64,000 nucleotides of DNA. Origin: Modicisalibacter coralii (GTDB lineage: Bacteria > Pseudomonadota > Gammaproteobacteria > Pseudomonadales > Halomonadaceae). Below the pieces are notes generated by a model, which saw only the letters and a list, made by a program, of their open reading frames with translations, had not been told where the DNA came from and ran no database searches. A program made the position numbers and the translations under genes. Positions 25,896 to 34,535 of this stretch are shown here, piece by piece (position 1 is the first letter of the stretch; each line of letters begins with the position of its first letter). The stretch spans positions 1 through 64,000 of the forward strand of contig NZ_QWBW01000013.1 in the NCBI RefSeq assembly GCF_004117855.1. Reading direction: 5' to 3'.

Positions 25896-27994
25896 AACCA
25901 CAGACCTCGACCGTCCCCGAACATGGCGAAACGGTTTTCATCCCGCTCAACAAACTCAAGAAGCACCCGCAGAATGCCCGGAAGACCCCGCATAGCGAGG
26001 CGTCCATCGAGGCGAAGGCGGCGAGCATCGCGGCCAAAGGCATCCTGCAAAATCTGGTGGTGGAGCCTGAGCTTGACGCGGAAGGCGAGCTGACCGGCTG
26101 CTATCTGGTGAGCGTCGGAGAAGGCCGCAGGCTGGCGCAGTTGCTGCGCGCCAAGCGCAAGGAGATCAAGCGGACCGAACCGATCCGCTGCGTCATCGAC
26201 ACGGCGAACGATCCCGCCGAGATCAGCCTTGACGAGAACGTGACCCGCGAAGACCTGCACCCCGCCGACCAGTTCGAGCGCTTCCGCGAGCTTGCGGAAA
26301 CGCGCGGATGGGGTGCGGAGGAAATCGCCGCCCGGTTCGGCGTCACCGCGCATGTGGTGAAGCAGCGGCTTCGCCTCGGCACGGTCAGCCCCAAGCTGAT
26401 GCAGATTTACCGTGATGGTGATCTGACCCTGGATCAGTTGATGGCCTTCGCCATCACCGAGGACCATGCCCGGCAGGAACAGGTTTACGAAAACCTGTCC
26501 TACAACCGCGAGCCGTGGATCATTCGCCGCGACCTGACCGCCAGCAACGTGGCGGCGACCGACCGGCGCGCGATCCTTGTCGGGGCGGAAGCCTATACGG
26601 AGGCAGGCGGCACCATCATCCGCGATTTGTTCACGGAGGATCGCGGTGGCTTCTATGAAGATGCCTCGTTGCTCGACCGGCTGGCCCTCGACAAGCTGGA
26701 AGGCATCGCGGCGCAGGTGCAGGAGGCCGAGGGATGGAAATGGGTTTCGGCCCATATCGACTGGCCCCATGCCCATGGCCTGCGCCGCACCTATCCGCAG
26801 CCGGTGGAGCTTTCGGAGGCAGACGAAGCCGCCTACGCCGCCGCGCAGGAGGAACTTGAACGCCTCTCGGCGGAATGGGAGGACGCGGAGGTGGACCTGC
26901 CGCCGGAAGTGGATCAGCGTTTCGCGGAGCTTGAAGCCGAGATCGAGCGCATCGACGCCAAGCGTTATGCCTATGAGGCCGACGAGATCGCGCGCGGTGG
27001 CGTGTTCGTGGTTCTGACCCATGACGGAGAAGCCCGGATCGAGCGCGGGTTCATCCGGCCCGAAGACGAAGCCCCGGAACCGGAGGAAGAAGAAGCGGGG
27101 GACGGCAGCACCGTTTTCGACGGGGTGCGCGTCAATGGCGATGGCGAAATCATGGACGGCGACGAACATGATTGCGACGGCCATCCCGTTTCCGACCACG
27201 GGCGGGAGGACAAGGACGCGGAGGAAGACGGCAAGCCGCTGTCGGACTCGCTCATCCGCGATCTGACCGCGCATCGCACCCTTGCCCTGCGTCTCGCCCT
27301 TGGCGAGCAGCCGGACATGGCCTTGATCGCCGTCACCCATGCGCTTGCCGCGCAGACCTTCTATCGCGGCGGCGGGGATGCCCATTGCCTCGAAATCCGC
27401 CCGACGAGCGGCTATCTCGCCAGTCACGCGGACGGGATCGAAGACACGGCGGCGGCGAAGGCATTGGAGGATCGCCATGCCGGATGGGCGGCGGACATGC
27501 CGCGCGAGGTGGCGGAGCTTTGGGGCTTCATCGCCGGTCTGGACCATGCCAGCGTCATGGCGCTGTTCGCGCATTGCGCTTCGCTGACCGTCAATGCCGT
27601 CAAGCAGCCATGGGAGGCCCACAAGCGCCATACCCTTGCCACCGCCGACAGGTTGGCGACGGCGGTTGCGCTCGACATGACGGCGCACTGGACCCCCACG
27701 GTTCGCGCCTATCTCGGGCGCGTCACCAAGGCGCAAATCCTCGCCGCCGTGCGGGACGCCCTTGGCGACGAGGCGGCGGAGCGGATCGCGGACAGGAAGA
27801 AGCCGGAAATGGCGGAAGCCGCCGAGCAACTTCTGGCCGGAACCGGCTGGCTGCCGCCCGTGCTGCGCACAGAACGGCCCGCATGGCTGACCGACGAGCA
27901 GTCGGAACCCTCCGCCATCGAAACCGAGGACGTGCCAGAGACCGAGAGCGCCGAGGCCACGGAGGACGAGGCTTTCCCCGTCGCGGCGGAATGA
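25886..27994 (+). CDS. Large ParB/RepB/Spo0J-type nuclease-domain protein
   Basis: A 702-residue protein. Residues 17-130 form a ParB N-terminal domain: FIPLNKLKKHPQNARKT, then LVSVGEGRRLAQLLRAKR and the ISLDENVTREDLHPADQFE box. A helix-turn-helix follows (GWGAEEIAARFGVTAHVVKQRL). The middle has a long charged helical region and an acidic linker near residues 390-440. The C-terminal domain is unknown. Such proteins are standard in alphaproteobacterial ICEs and plasmids and are not classical partition ParB. It is led by the duplicated 271-bp leader. Confidence 0.85.
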   Translation: MNTKPQTSTVPEHGETVFIPLNKLKKHPQNARKTPHSEASIEAKAASIAAKGILQNLVVEPELDAEGELTGCYLVSVGEGRRLAQLLRAKRKEIKRTEPIRCVIDTANDPAEISLDENVTREDLHPADQFERFRELAETRGWGAEEIAARFGVTAHVVKQRLRLGTVSPKLMQIYRDGDLTLDQLMAFAITEDHARQEQVYENLSYNREPWIIRRDLTASNVAATDRRAILVGAEAYTEAGGTIIRDLFTEDRGGFYEDASLLDRLALDKLEGIAAQVQEAEGWKWVSAHIDWPHAHGLRRTYPQPVELSEADEAAYAAAQEELERLSAEWEDAEVDLPPEVDQRFAELEAEIERIDAKRYAYEADEIARGGVFVVLTHDGEARIERGFIRPEDEAPEPEEEEAGDGSTVFDGVRVNGDGEIMDGDEHDCDGHPVSDHGREDKDAEEDGKPLSDSLIRDLTAHRTLALRLALGEQPDMALIAVTHALAAQTFYRGGGDAHCLEIRPTSGYLASHADGIEDTAAAKALEDRHAGWAADMPREVAELWGFIAGLDHASVMALFAHCASLTVNAVKQPWEAHKRHTLATADRLATAVALDMTAHWTPTVRAYLGRVTKAQILAAVRDALGDEAAERIADRKKPEMAEAAEQLLAGTGWLPPVLRTERPAWLTDEQSEPSAIETEDVPETESAEATEDEAFPVAAE

Positions 27995-28046
27995 AAGGTG
28001 GGCCGGGATCGCGCGAGCGGTCCCGGTCTTCCACCGAAAAAATCGC

Positions 28047-28071
28047 GGCCGCGCGGCTTCCCCGCGCGGCC
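28047..28071. terminator. GC-rich hairpin after the parB-like gene
   Basis: A 10-bp perfect stem (GGCCGCGCGG / CCGCGCGGCC, five-base loop) 52 bases after the parB-like stop. There is no T-run after it on the plus strand; on the minus strand CGATTTTTT follows two bases later. It may act as a terminator for minus-strand transcripts or as an RNA-stabilising hairpin. Confidence 0.45.
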
Positions 28072-28173
28072 GGATGACCTCGACAGATTGGAACGATAAC
28101 GGCACCATGATGTGCAGCGACTTTTTTGACAACTGCGCGAAAGGCGGTGCCGAAAAGGTAAGGGAACAAGATC

Positions 28174-28590
28174 ATGGTTGCCGTCATGTTCATGAGCGTT
28201 GCGCTGGTCGCGCTTCTCTGCCTTCTCGCCTACACGCTCGCCATTTACGCGCTGCCCTTCTTCGTCGGGCTGGCCGCCGCGCAGTTCGCCTACCAGACCG
28301 GCTCCGGCCTGATCGGCGCGGGGCTGGTCGGGCTGTTCTCCGCAGGCGTCGCCTTCGGCATCCTGGCCGTGCTGTTCGAGACGATCCGCACACCTATCAT
28401 CCGCCTGATCGTGGCGCTTGTCTTCGCCGCGCCCGCCGCCGTGGCCGGTTATGCATTGGTCCATGGCATCACCAAGGAAGCCGTGCCGTCCGAAATCTGG
28501 CGGCAAATCTTCTGCATCGTCGGCGGCGGATGCGTCGGTATAGCGGCATGGATGCGACTGGCGGCGGGCGTCGGCCAGCCCGCGGGTTAG
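28174..28590 (+). CDS. Small multi-pass membrane protein
   Basis: A 138-residue protein with four or five hydrophobic segments (residues 3-25, 27-50, 50-70, 78-100, 112-130) and almost no charged residues. No catalytic motif. A gene for such a protein often follows the parB-like gene in ICEs of this kind, so it is probably part of the backbone. AAGGGAAC lies before the ATG. Function unknown. Confidence 0.6.
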   Translation: MVAVMFMSVALVALLCLLAYTLAIYALPFFVGLAAAQFAYQTGSGLIGAGLVGLFSAGVAFGILAVLFETIRTPIIRLIVALVFAAPAAVAGYALVHGITKEAVPSEIWRQIFCIVGGGCVGIAAWMRLAAGVGQPAG

Positions 28591-28611
28591 CCGTGTTGCG
28601 CGATGCTGATC

Positions 28612-28836
28612 CTACCTTCGCCAGTTCTGTTTGAATTCATCGTCAAACCACATCTCCACGTCGTAAGAGACGGAGGTGGTGGTGCGAAAATTGAGATAGG
28701 ATGAATAATCCTGCTGGACCCATGACAGGAAGCTGCCGAAGCTCAACTGGTCTGCCGGAGTGGACGAAAAGCCAGATTCTTTCCGCCATTGATGGCACAA
28801 ATGCCGGATAACTTGCTCGCATTCAGCTTTTTTCAC
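28612..28836 (-). CDS. Unknown small protein, partner of the next gene
   Basis: A 74-residue protein (MKKAECEQVIRHLCHQWRKES...) with several aromatic residues in the C-terminal half. No family recognised. It overlaps the end of the 319-residue gene upstream by four bases (ATGA type), so the two are translationally coupled. Both are more AT-rich than the ICE backbone and point against it, so they look like an inserted two-gene cassette. Confidence 0.6.
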   Translation of the reverse strand: MKKAECEQVIRHLCHQWRKESGFSSTPADQLSFGSFLSWVQQDYSSYLNFRTTTSVSYDVEMWFDDEFKQNWRR

Positions 28837-29792
28837 GCATCGTCCCCGTTCGCCGCGAAGATTATGATTTCAGGCTCCCAACCGGCAGGAAGCTCCGGCG
28901 GACTCACCGAGTCCAGATCGAGGCGGATAAACGACTTGAGAATCGACTGAAACGTGTCCGTATCCCGCGCCCAGTGAATGACGCCATCGAAATCTTTGGC
29001 GAGCTTGTGCGTCAAGTCGAGTGAAGACCGCCGATTGACCCCAACAGGACTGTCCACCTGCACGATGGCGATCCTGTCGCCGCCAACCCATCGCACGATG
29101 TTTTCAGGGAGTTCATGCGCATAGTTGCGACGGCCATCCCAAACGGCGGTTCTGATGACTTTTCCGGCAGGAGTTCCAACCCGGAATATCCATGGCGAGT
29201 CTTCCTGCGTGACACCGGATGCTGGATAGAATCTGGGCGGCGGCGGTCGATTGAGCATCGCAGCTTTTTGTTCGCGTATCTTGCGCCGCTGCGCTTCGGT
29301 CAATCGGCCAAGCAAAGCGCCGCCTGGATCGAACTGACGGATATGTTTCGAGTAGGAAACTTCTGCGGTGCCCGCATCGTAAACATCTGAATTCGGGAAG
29401 GCGAACAACAATACCTGCCCCGTGAAGCTGCGTAGATGCCGCATCACGATGTCCCATGCGATGTCGTCGTGAACGATAGGCACAATGTGAAGCGCGGCTC
29501 CGGGCGCTTCCATCGACAGTCTTTCGATGACGGCGATACCAACAGCGCTGAAGGATTCTCCGTCACCGAGGCAGAATCCGACATGGAAGGTCCGCTCACC
29601 AACGACTGCTCTGAACGCGCGCAAGATGACCTGCGTCGTGTCCGGTATTGTATCATCACCTGTCAGTTCGCGAATGCGTGCTCCGTCAATCTCCGCCGCC
29701 GGCTGCAGAACGTGAAGATTTATCGTGCCGTTGTAGCGATCAGAATCCGGCCAAGCAGCCCGTTCTTGCTTCTTTCGCTTGGCTTCACCCAT
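28833..29792 (-). CDS. Unknown 319-residue protein of a two-gene cassette
   Basis: It begins MGEAKRKKQERAAWPDSDRYNG, a basic start seen in several unrelated small phage and plasmid proteins. The remainder looks soluble and mixed alpha/beta, with hydrophobic strands such as ALHIVPIVHDDIAWDIV, QVLLFAFPN and RIAIVQVDSP. Position 130-190 holds a basic segment (LTEAQRRKIREQKAAML). No known domain was recognised and no transmembrane helix is visible. It lies between the parB-like region and a toxin-antitoxin pair, inside the accessory part of the ICE. A defence or stability role is possible but not supported by motif. Confidence 0.6.
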   Translation of the reverse strand: MGEAKRKKQERAAWPDSDRYNGTINLHVLQPAAEIDGARIRELTGDDTIPDTTQVILRAFRAVVGERTFHVGFCLGDGESFSAVGIAVIERLSMEAPGAALHIVPIVHDDIAWDIVMRHLRSFTGQVLLFAFPNSDVYDAGTAEVSYSKHIRQFDPGGALLGRLTEAQRRKIREQKAAMLNRPPPPRFYPASGVTQEDSPWIFRVGTPAGKVIRTAVWDGRRNYAHELPENIVRWVGGDRIAIVQVDSPVGVNRRSSLDLTHKLAKDFDGVIHWARDTDTFQSILKSFIRLDLDSVSPPELPAGWEPEIIIFAANGDDA

Positions 29793-29809
29793 CGCATTTC
29801 TCCCAAACT

Positions 29810-30340
29810 CTAGCTAAACGCCGCGACCACGGTTTCGATAGGCAGGAACAGCGTCCGGCTGTCTTCGGGATATTCGACGAACTCGGCACAGCGCAGATAG
29901 AAGCGTTTGGCCGCTTCATCCTTCGCCTGGACCATCACGGCCCCGATGCCGATGCTTTGCGAAGCCAGCGCGATCCGGCGCAGCGCGTCCGCCAAAAGGT
30001 CCGCGCCGAGACCCTTTCCGGCGTGGTCGAGGTCAACGGCCAGCCGGCCGACGACCGAGACCGGAATCTGGTCGGGCGCGTTGCGCCGCACCTTGCCGGG
30101 CGCCGCACCGCGCTCGACCGACCCGGCCGAAATGCAAAAATAACCGACGACCTGATTGCCCACGCACACGACATAGGTGCGCGAGAACCGGCTTTCGTTC
30201 TTCAAGGCCCGGTGGCGCAGCCAGTCGTTCAACGCAGGCTCACCGCAGTCGAATGCCGCAAGGTCATGCTCTGCCGTCAGAGGAACAGGAGCAGACAGTG
30301 GCAATTCGGGATGGTCGGGCGTGTCGTCTATTTCTGCCAT
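29810..30340 (-). CDS. GNAT-family toxin (TacT-like)
   Basis: A 176-residue acetyltransferase: LAAFDCGEPALNDWLRHRALKNE near the start is the hallmark of TacT/AtaT-type toxins. It is followed by YVVCVGNQVVGYFCIS, RLAVDLDHAGKGLGADLLADALRR (acetyl-CoA loop) and AVMVQAKDEAAKRFYLRCAEF. Known members acetylate aminoacyl-tRNAs and block translation. It overlaps the upstream DUF1778 antitoxin gene by 13 bases. Likely role: stable inheritance of the ICE. Confidence 0.9.
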   Translation of the reverse strand: MAEIDDTPDHPELPLSAPVPLTAEHDLAAFDCGEPALNDWLRHRALKNESRFSRTYVVCVGNQVVGYFCISAGSVERGAAPGKVRRNAPDQIPVSVVGRLAVDLDHAGKGLGADLLADALRRIALASQSIGIGAVMVQAKDEAAKRFYLRCAEFVEYPEDSRTLFLPIETVVAAFS

Positions 30341-30669
30341 GCCGGGGTCCGGCGCAGCAGGGCTTTGAGCTTCGGCCCCGGTGCGGGCGGATTGTCGAGC
30401 GCTTGCATGAAGGCGTCGTAGCGCTCGGGGTCGAGCGTGAACAAGCGCTGGTCGAGCAGCACATCGACCGCTTGCCGCCGGGCGCTTTCCACCATGAACT
30501 CGGTGCGCGTCTTGCCGAGCACCGCCGCCGCATCGTCGATGAGCTGGCGCGTGCCAGTCTCGATCCGCAGATTGATGCTGCCCTTGGTGTCAGCCGCAGA
30601 GGCACGAACTGCAACGGCGGTGGTCGCAGAACGGGCAGAGTCCGAAGGGGCGATACGAGCTTTGGTCAT
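30328..30669 (-). CDS. DUF1778 ribbon-helix-helix antitoxin (TacA-like)
   Basis: A 113-residue protein. A basic N-terminal tail is followed by the RHH domain (SINLRIETGTRQLIDDAAAVLGKTRTEFMVESARRQA) and a C-terminal toxin-binding region. DUF1778 proteins neutralise the GNAT toxin and repress the operon. The ATG at 30669 is preferred; a GTG nine codons upstream would lie between the promoter boxes. No ribosome site precedes the ATG, which fits the leaderless promoter annotated upstream. Confidence 0.88.
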   Translation of the reverse strand: MTKARIAPSDSARSATTAVAVRASAADTKGSINLRIETGTRQLIDDAAAVLGKTRTEFMVESARRQAVDVLLDQRLFTLDPERYDAFMQALDNPPAPGPKLKALLRRTPAWQK

Positions 30670-30704
30670 GATCGCAATATGAGTGCTCGTATCCACAATG
30701 TCAA
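30669..30704 (-). promoter_or_regulatory. Candidate leaderless promoter and operator of the TA pair
   Basis: On the minus strand TTGACA (30704-30699) is followed after 17 bases by CATATT (30681-30676). The expected start of transcription, about seven bases on, falls at the antitoxin ATG. Between and across the boxes lies the imperfect dyad ATACGAG-CA-CTCATAT, a plausible site for the RHH antitoxin. Confidence 0.5.
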
Positions 30705-31491
30705 TACGGCAGGAGGAAGGGAAGGCTTGGGCGTTCCCCTTCGGGCCGGGCTTTCGGCTGCGCCGGAACCACGCCTCTGGCGCGTTTCCGCCATTCGGCT
30801 TAAATCCCTAACGCAAGGGGGCGGCGGCGTCCATTTCGCGGTAGGCTCCACACGGATAGACGGGAGCAATCCGAGGCGTCGATCCCGGTCGCCGCGGCAG
30901 GCCCATGAGATTGGGCTTTCCATTCACTTCAACTGGCAGGCGGATCAGCGCCGGGAAGCTGGAACCATCCACCTGGCCGAGCATGGCGCAACGCCCGCAA
31001 GCGACGTTCCAGCCGCATCGGACACGGCAGCACCGGCGAAGGTCAGACGAGACCACACCCGCAGGCCCACACTGGCGACAGCACGAATTGGCCTTGCCGG
31101 TCGGATCAGGGAAAACCGCAGCCAATAAACCCGCGTAGAGTCCCCGATTCCGGCGAGGCACAGGACGGCCGTCATTGCCGTATTCCACGCGATTTCCTGT
31201 GATGGGCGCTCCATCCGCGTCCTCGATCTGGCAAGGTCTGACCGAAGACCGGCTTCGCCTCGCTCGTCTTCCCGCAACGTCCGCCGCCAGCTTTTTTCCG
31301 CCGCCCAACCACCCCATACGGCAGGCCGCATGGGGACCCCGGATTGGCTTTGCAGCGCGAAACAAAAAAGCCGTCGTCGGCCGCCTTCCACTTGTGTTCC
31401 AGCCCCAAGGGGTGCGGGGCCGATCGTCCCCGGTCTCACGACCGCCATCGAGGTCGCAATGGTGCGGCCCGACAGGAAAAGGAATACGATA
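30705..31491. other. Long intergenic region before DUF736, no gene seen
   Basis: Seven hundred and eighty-seven bases between the TA promoter and the DUF736 ATG. Open frames on both strands here are long only because of GC richness; they have no ribosome sites or family matches. The last part should contain the DUF736 promoter and leader (a GGAAAAGGAAT ribosome site precedes the ATG). No clear terminator, repeat or RNA was seen. Confidence 0.4.
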
Positions 31492-31809
31492 ATGGCAACC
31501 ATCGGCACCTTCACCCAGAACGAGAACGGCGCGGGCTTCACCGGCGCGGTCAAGACCCTGACCCTCAACGTCAAGGCCAAGTTCACCGCCACCGAGAGCG
31601 ACAGCGAGCGCGGCCCCGACTTCCGCATCTTCGCCGGAGCCACCGAGTTCGGCGCGGCCTGGAAGAAGATCGCCCGCGAGACGCAGCGCGAATACCTCTC
31701 CGTCAAGCTGGACGATCCGAGCTTTCCGGCACCGATCTACGCCAGCCTGGTCGAGGCCGAGGACGGAAAGTCCCACAATCTCATCTGGTCCCGCCGCAAC
31801 GGCGACTGA
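31492..31809 (+). CDS. DUF736 protein, copy 1
   Basis: A 105-residue protein that starts [13 protein letters not shown] and has the DUF736 core ([45 protein letters not shown]). DUF736 genes are markers of alphaproteobacterial ICEs and plasmids; the function is unknown. A second, more divergent copy lies at 38632. A strong terminator follows. Confidence 0.92.
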   Translation: MATIGTFTQNENGAGFTGAVKTLTLNVKAKFTATESDSERGPDFRIFAGATEFGAAWKKIARETQREYLSVKLDDPSFPAPIYASLVEAEDGKSHNLIWSRRNGD

Positions 31810-31826
31810 GACCGAAACCCGAGATC

Positions 31827-31857
31827 GCCCCGCTCATCCGAGCGGGGCTTCTTTTTT
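31827..31857 (+). terminator. Rho-independent terminator after DUF736
   Basis: A 9-bp perfect stem (GCCCCGCTC / GAGCGGGGC, loop ATCC) is followed by TTCTTTTTT. It lies 17 bases after the DUF736 stop. Confidence 0.92.
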
Positions 31858-31948
31858 GCTCATGGCCGCCGCCTATCAAGGAACAAGGAGATCGGGATAC
31901 ACGGCTTTCCGGTTTTCAGGCTTTGCGTATCCCGATCAGATCTTATCC

Positions 31949-32219
31949 CCCGGCCGCCGCTTTGCTTTGGCCGGGCCGGTTGCTTGGGGGCGCTGCCCCC
32001 TGGCGCGGCACAAGGGCGGCCGGGCGGTATCCCCAGCCTTCCGCGCGGATACATGCTTCGCATCTTCGTCATCACTTCGATCCGCTTGTGCAGGCCGGGT
32101 GATCCCCCTCCGCCCGTCCGCCCTTGCACCTTGCACCCCCCGGTCTCGCCGACGGGCAGGGTTGCAGCGCAGCGCTGCGCTCCAACCCAAGCCCATGAAA
32201 GGAAAGACCATGAACACCA
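31949..32219 (+). repeat. Duplicated leader, copy 2 (5' region of DUF932 gene)
   Basis: These 271 bases match 25625-25895 with a short diverged patch around 32040-32070. The GTTG...CAAC palindrome lies at 32161-32186, and ribosome site and first codons (ATGAACACC) are the same. Apart from the DUF736 terminator, the 400-bp gap 31810-32209 contains nothing else recognisable. Confidence 0.85.
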
Positions 32220-33406
32220 TGACCCTGAACCATCAGCAGAAACCCGTTTCCAAGGGCTTCCGCGTGGACATTTCACGCGGCGAGAATATCGGCCGCGTTT
32301 CGTCGGAATGGTTCTCGCGCCCGGATGATGAACGCTATCTGTCGCTGACCGAGCTTTACGGCGCCGTGAAGTCCCGCGCGGATCGCGCCAAGGCCCGCAC
32401 CGTGGAGAGTCGCGCTGTGCGCGTGGAAGCCAGCCGCGACGATGCGGAACGGCTTTCGCTGATCGTCCCCGGACAGGAGCAGCCCGTCGCCCCGACGCAT
32501 TGGAGTTTCGGGCAGCTTTGCAGCCTCGTCGGCGCACCCGCCCGCTACCTGCGCGACCTTCCCGCACCGCTGGCGGGCATCAATCTGCAACATGGCCTTG
32601 TCAGCCATCGCGGCGAATTGGTGAAGACGCTGGAAACCGAGGACGGGCGCGTTGAGCTTCGCGCCGTGACCGGCCCGGACTACGGGCGCATCTGGGATCA
32701 CGAGCTTGTCGCCGCCGTCATGAAGATCGCGGGCAATGGCGTCGGCGATACCATGTGGAAGGTGCCGGGCGTTCTGGATTGGGCGACCATGACGCACAAT
32801 CCATTCGTGGACGTGACCAAGGACACGACAACGCTTTACGCCAGCGACCGCGACGTGTTCCTGTTTCTGGTGGACGATACGCACCCAATCGAGGCCGGAC
32901 GCCTGCCGAACGGCGACCCCGACCTTTATTTCCGGGGGTTCTATTGCTGGAACAGCGAAGTCGGATCGAAGACCCTCGGCATCGCCTCTTTCTATCTCCG
33001 GGCGGTTTGCATGAACCGCAACCTTTGGGGCGTGGAAGGGTTCGAGGAAATCAGCATCCGGCACAGCAAGTTTGCCGCGCAGCGTTTCGCCCATGAAGCG
33101 GCCCCGGCATTGACCAGCTTCGCCAATTCCTCACCCGCGCCGTTCGTGGCCGGAATCAGGGCGGCGCGCGAGCGGATCGTCGCCCGCACCGATGAGGACC
33201 GCGAAACCTTCCTGCGCAAGCGCGGGTTCAGCAAGGCCGAGACCGGCAAGATCATCGAGACCGTGTTGCAGGAGGAAGGCCGCCCGCCCGAGAGCATCTT
33301 CGATTTCGTGCAGGGCATGACGGCCCATGCCCGCAGCAAGGTCCATCAGGACAGTCGCCTTGAACTGGAGGCGAAGGCCAAGACCTTGCTGGAGAAGGCC
33401 GCCTAA
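32210..33406 (+). CDS. DUF932 protein
   Basis: A 398-residue protein of the DUF932 (phage/plasmid-like protein) family. Recognisable parts are THWSFGQLCSLVGAPARYLRDLPAPLAGINL near residue 95, VTGPDYGRIWDHELV near residue 155, a DRDVFLFLVDD strand and RGFYCWNSEVGSKTLGIASFYLRAVCMNRN near residue 240. DUF932 genes are ICE and plasmid markers; the function is unknown. The gene is led by leader copy 2 and followed by a terminator. Confidence 0.9.
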   Translation: MNTMTLNHQQKPVSKGFRVDISRGENIGRVSSEWFSRPDDERYLSLTELYGAVKSRADRAKARTVESRAVRVEASRDDAERLSLIVPGQEQPVAPTHWSFGQLCSLVGAPARYLRDLPAPLAGINLQHGLVSHRGELVKTLETEDGRVELRAVTGPDYGRIWDHELVAAVMKIAGNGVGDTMWKVPGVLDWATMTHNPFVDVTKDTTTLYASDRDVFLFLVDDTHPIEAGRLPNGDPDLYFRGFYCWNSEVGSKTLGIASFYLRAVCMNRNLWGVEGFEEISIRHSKFAAQRFAHEAAPALTSFANSSPAPFVAGIRAARERIVARTDEDRETFLRKRGFSKAETGKIIETVLQEEGRPPESIFDFVQGMTAHARSKVHQDSRLELEAKAKTLLEKAA

Positions 33407-33414
33407 TCAGCAGA

Positions 33415-33455
33415 GCCGCGCAGCCGGAAACCCGGTTGCGCGGCTTTCTGCTTTT
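33415..33455 (+). terminator. Rho-independent terminator after DUF932
   Basis: An imperfect stem of about 12 bp (GCCGCGCA..CCGG / CCGG.TGCGCGGC) is followed by TTTCTGCTTTT, nine bases after the DUF932 stop. The remaining 260 bases up to 33719 hold no gene. Their part from about 33560 to 33660 is strikingly AT-rich and is a likely promoter region for the fseA-like gene. Confidence 0.8.
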
Positions 33456-33719
33456 CAGGCTTTCAGGGTTCCAAAATTTTCCGCCGATCCGGCGACGCGG
33501 ATCGGCGTTGCGGCCATGCCCGATCACATGGCCGCGCTCGCCGGGCTGCGCCAGGCTCGCAAAATCACGCAAACACTGTTAAGAATAAAATAACTATAAG
33601 TGTTCTGGATATACGAACAACGTTTCAGATCATACAGACTATTTCCCGCATAGATCGTGCCCGAAACTCCTTGGTCCGGGTGTCTTCCCAAGCACCCGTG
33701 AGTAAAGGGAGGGTGCGCC

Positions 33720-34500
33720 ATGCTGAAGATCAATTGGCGGGCGCCGGCGGCCTACAGGCACACGCGAAAGATTCCCGCCGCCGGATTCGCCTGGGAGTAT
33801 CTGCGTCGCAACGACGACTACCGAGAGGATTTCCGGCTTCTCGTCCGCGCGAAGCGCCCGGATGCGACCGAGCTGGAAGCCTTCGCCCGACGCTGGGGCT
33901 TGCGATTTCCCGCACGATCCCGACGCCGCGCCTGACCGCGACCCGCTGTTCTGGTCGCCCCGGTTTCAGCCGCAAGCCGTCAAACTCGTGCCGGCCGAGC
34001 CGGATGAGGCGGCAAGCCAGCCGACCGTCGTTCTCGCCCATCTCGACGGCCTCGACCTGCGCCGCGCCGCCGATGGCTGGCACGGCATCTGGCAGGCGGA
34101 TGGCGTCGAGCACCAATTCTGGCTGTCCCAATCCGTGCCGGATGCGGCGGCGTTCTACGCCGTCGAACTGCCTCTGGACGACTTCATGGAGCTTCGCGTC
34201 CATGCGGCGCGGCGTCTCTGGCGGTCCATCAAGGGCCGAACGCCTGGCCCCGACTTCCGCAACATGCCCGCCCAACTCCGGCAATGGCATATCCTGTCCC
34301 TGCGCGCGCTCGACGCCCGGCTGCGCGGCGAGAGCTATCGCACCATTGCCGAAGTCCTGCTTGGCTTTCGGGGCGCTAAGGAAGATTTCGAGAGCGACCC
34401 GAGCAAGAACAAGGCGCGTCGCCTCGTCGCCCACGGCATCAGGATGATGCGCGGCGGCTACCGGCTCCTGCTGCACTATCCGATTAAGGTCGATTCGTAG
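33720..34500 (+). CDS. FseA-like excision activator (DUF6499-DUF2285) with +1 frameshift
   Basis: The first frame (33720-33935, 71 aa) has a DUF6499 domain: INWRAPAAYRHTRKIPAAGFAWEYLRRNDDYREDF and RRWGLRFP. The second frame (to 34500) has the continuation HDPDAAPDRDPLFWSPRF and a DUF2285 helix-turn-helix near its end (HILSLRALDARLRGESYRTIAEVLLG ... GIRMMRGGYRLLL). Reading passes from one to the other by skipping one base at TTT CCC G (33906-33912), giving 259 residues. In ICEMlSymR7A two overlapping ORFs with these domains are joined by programmed +1 frameshifting to make FseA, which activates excision. A chance one-base insertion is the alternative. Confidence 0.8.
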
Positions 34501-34535
34501 TCGCGCCGAAGACTTACCGTCATCTATGAATGGTC

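Noticed and set aside
25745..28132. 795-residue open frame on the minus strand
   Set aside because: It lies antisense to the well-supported ParB-like gene and exists because of strong GC bias at third positions. The translation shows no domain.
30808..31776. Long minus-strand open frames before DUF736
   Set aside because: They overlap the DUF736 gene antisense and have no family resemblance or start signals. The region is kept as intergenic.
33862..34500. The DUF2285 part as an independent gene starting at ATG 33862
   Set aside because: No ribosome site, and the first residues before RDPLFWSPRF come from the out-of-frame 5' ORF. The continuous DUF6499-DUF2285 product by +1 shift explains the conserved residues better.
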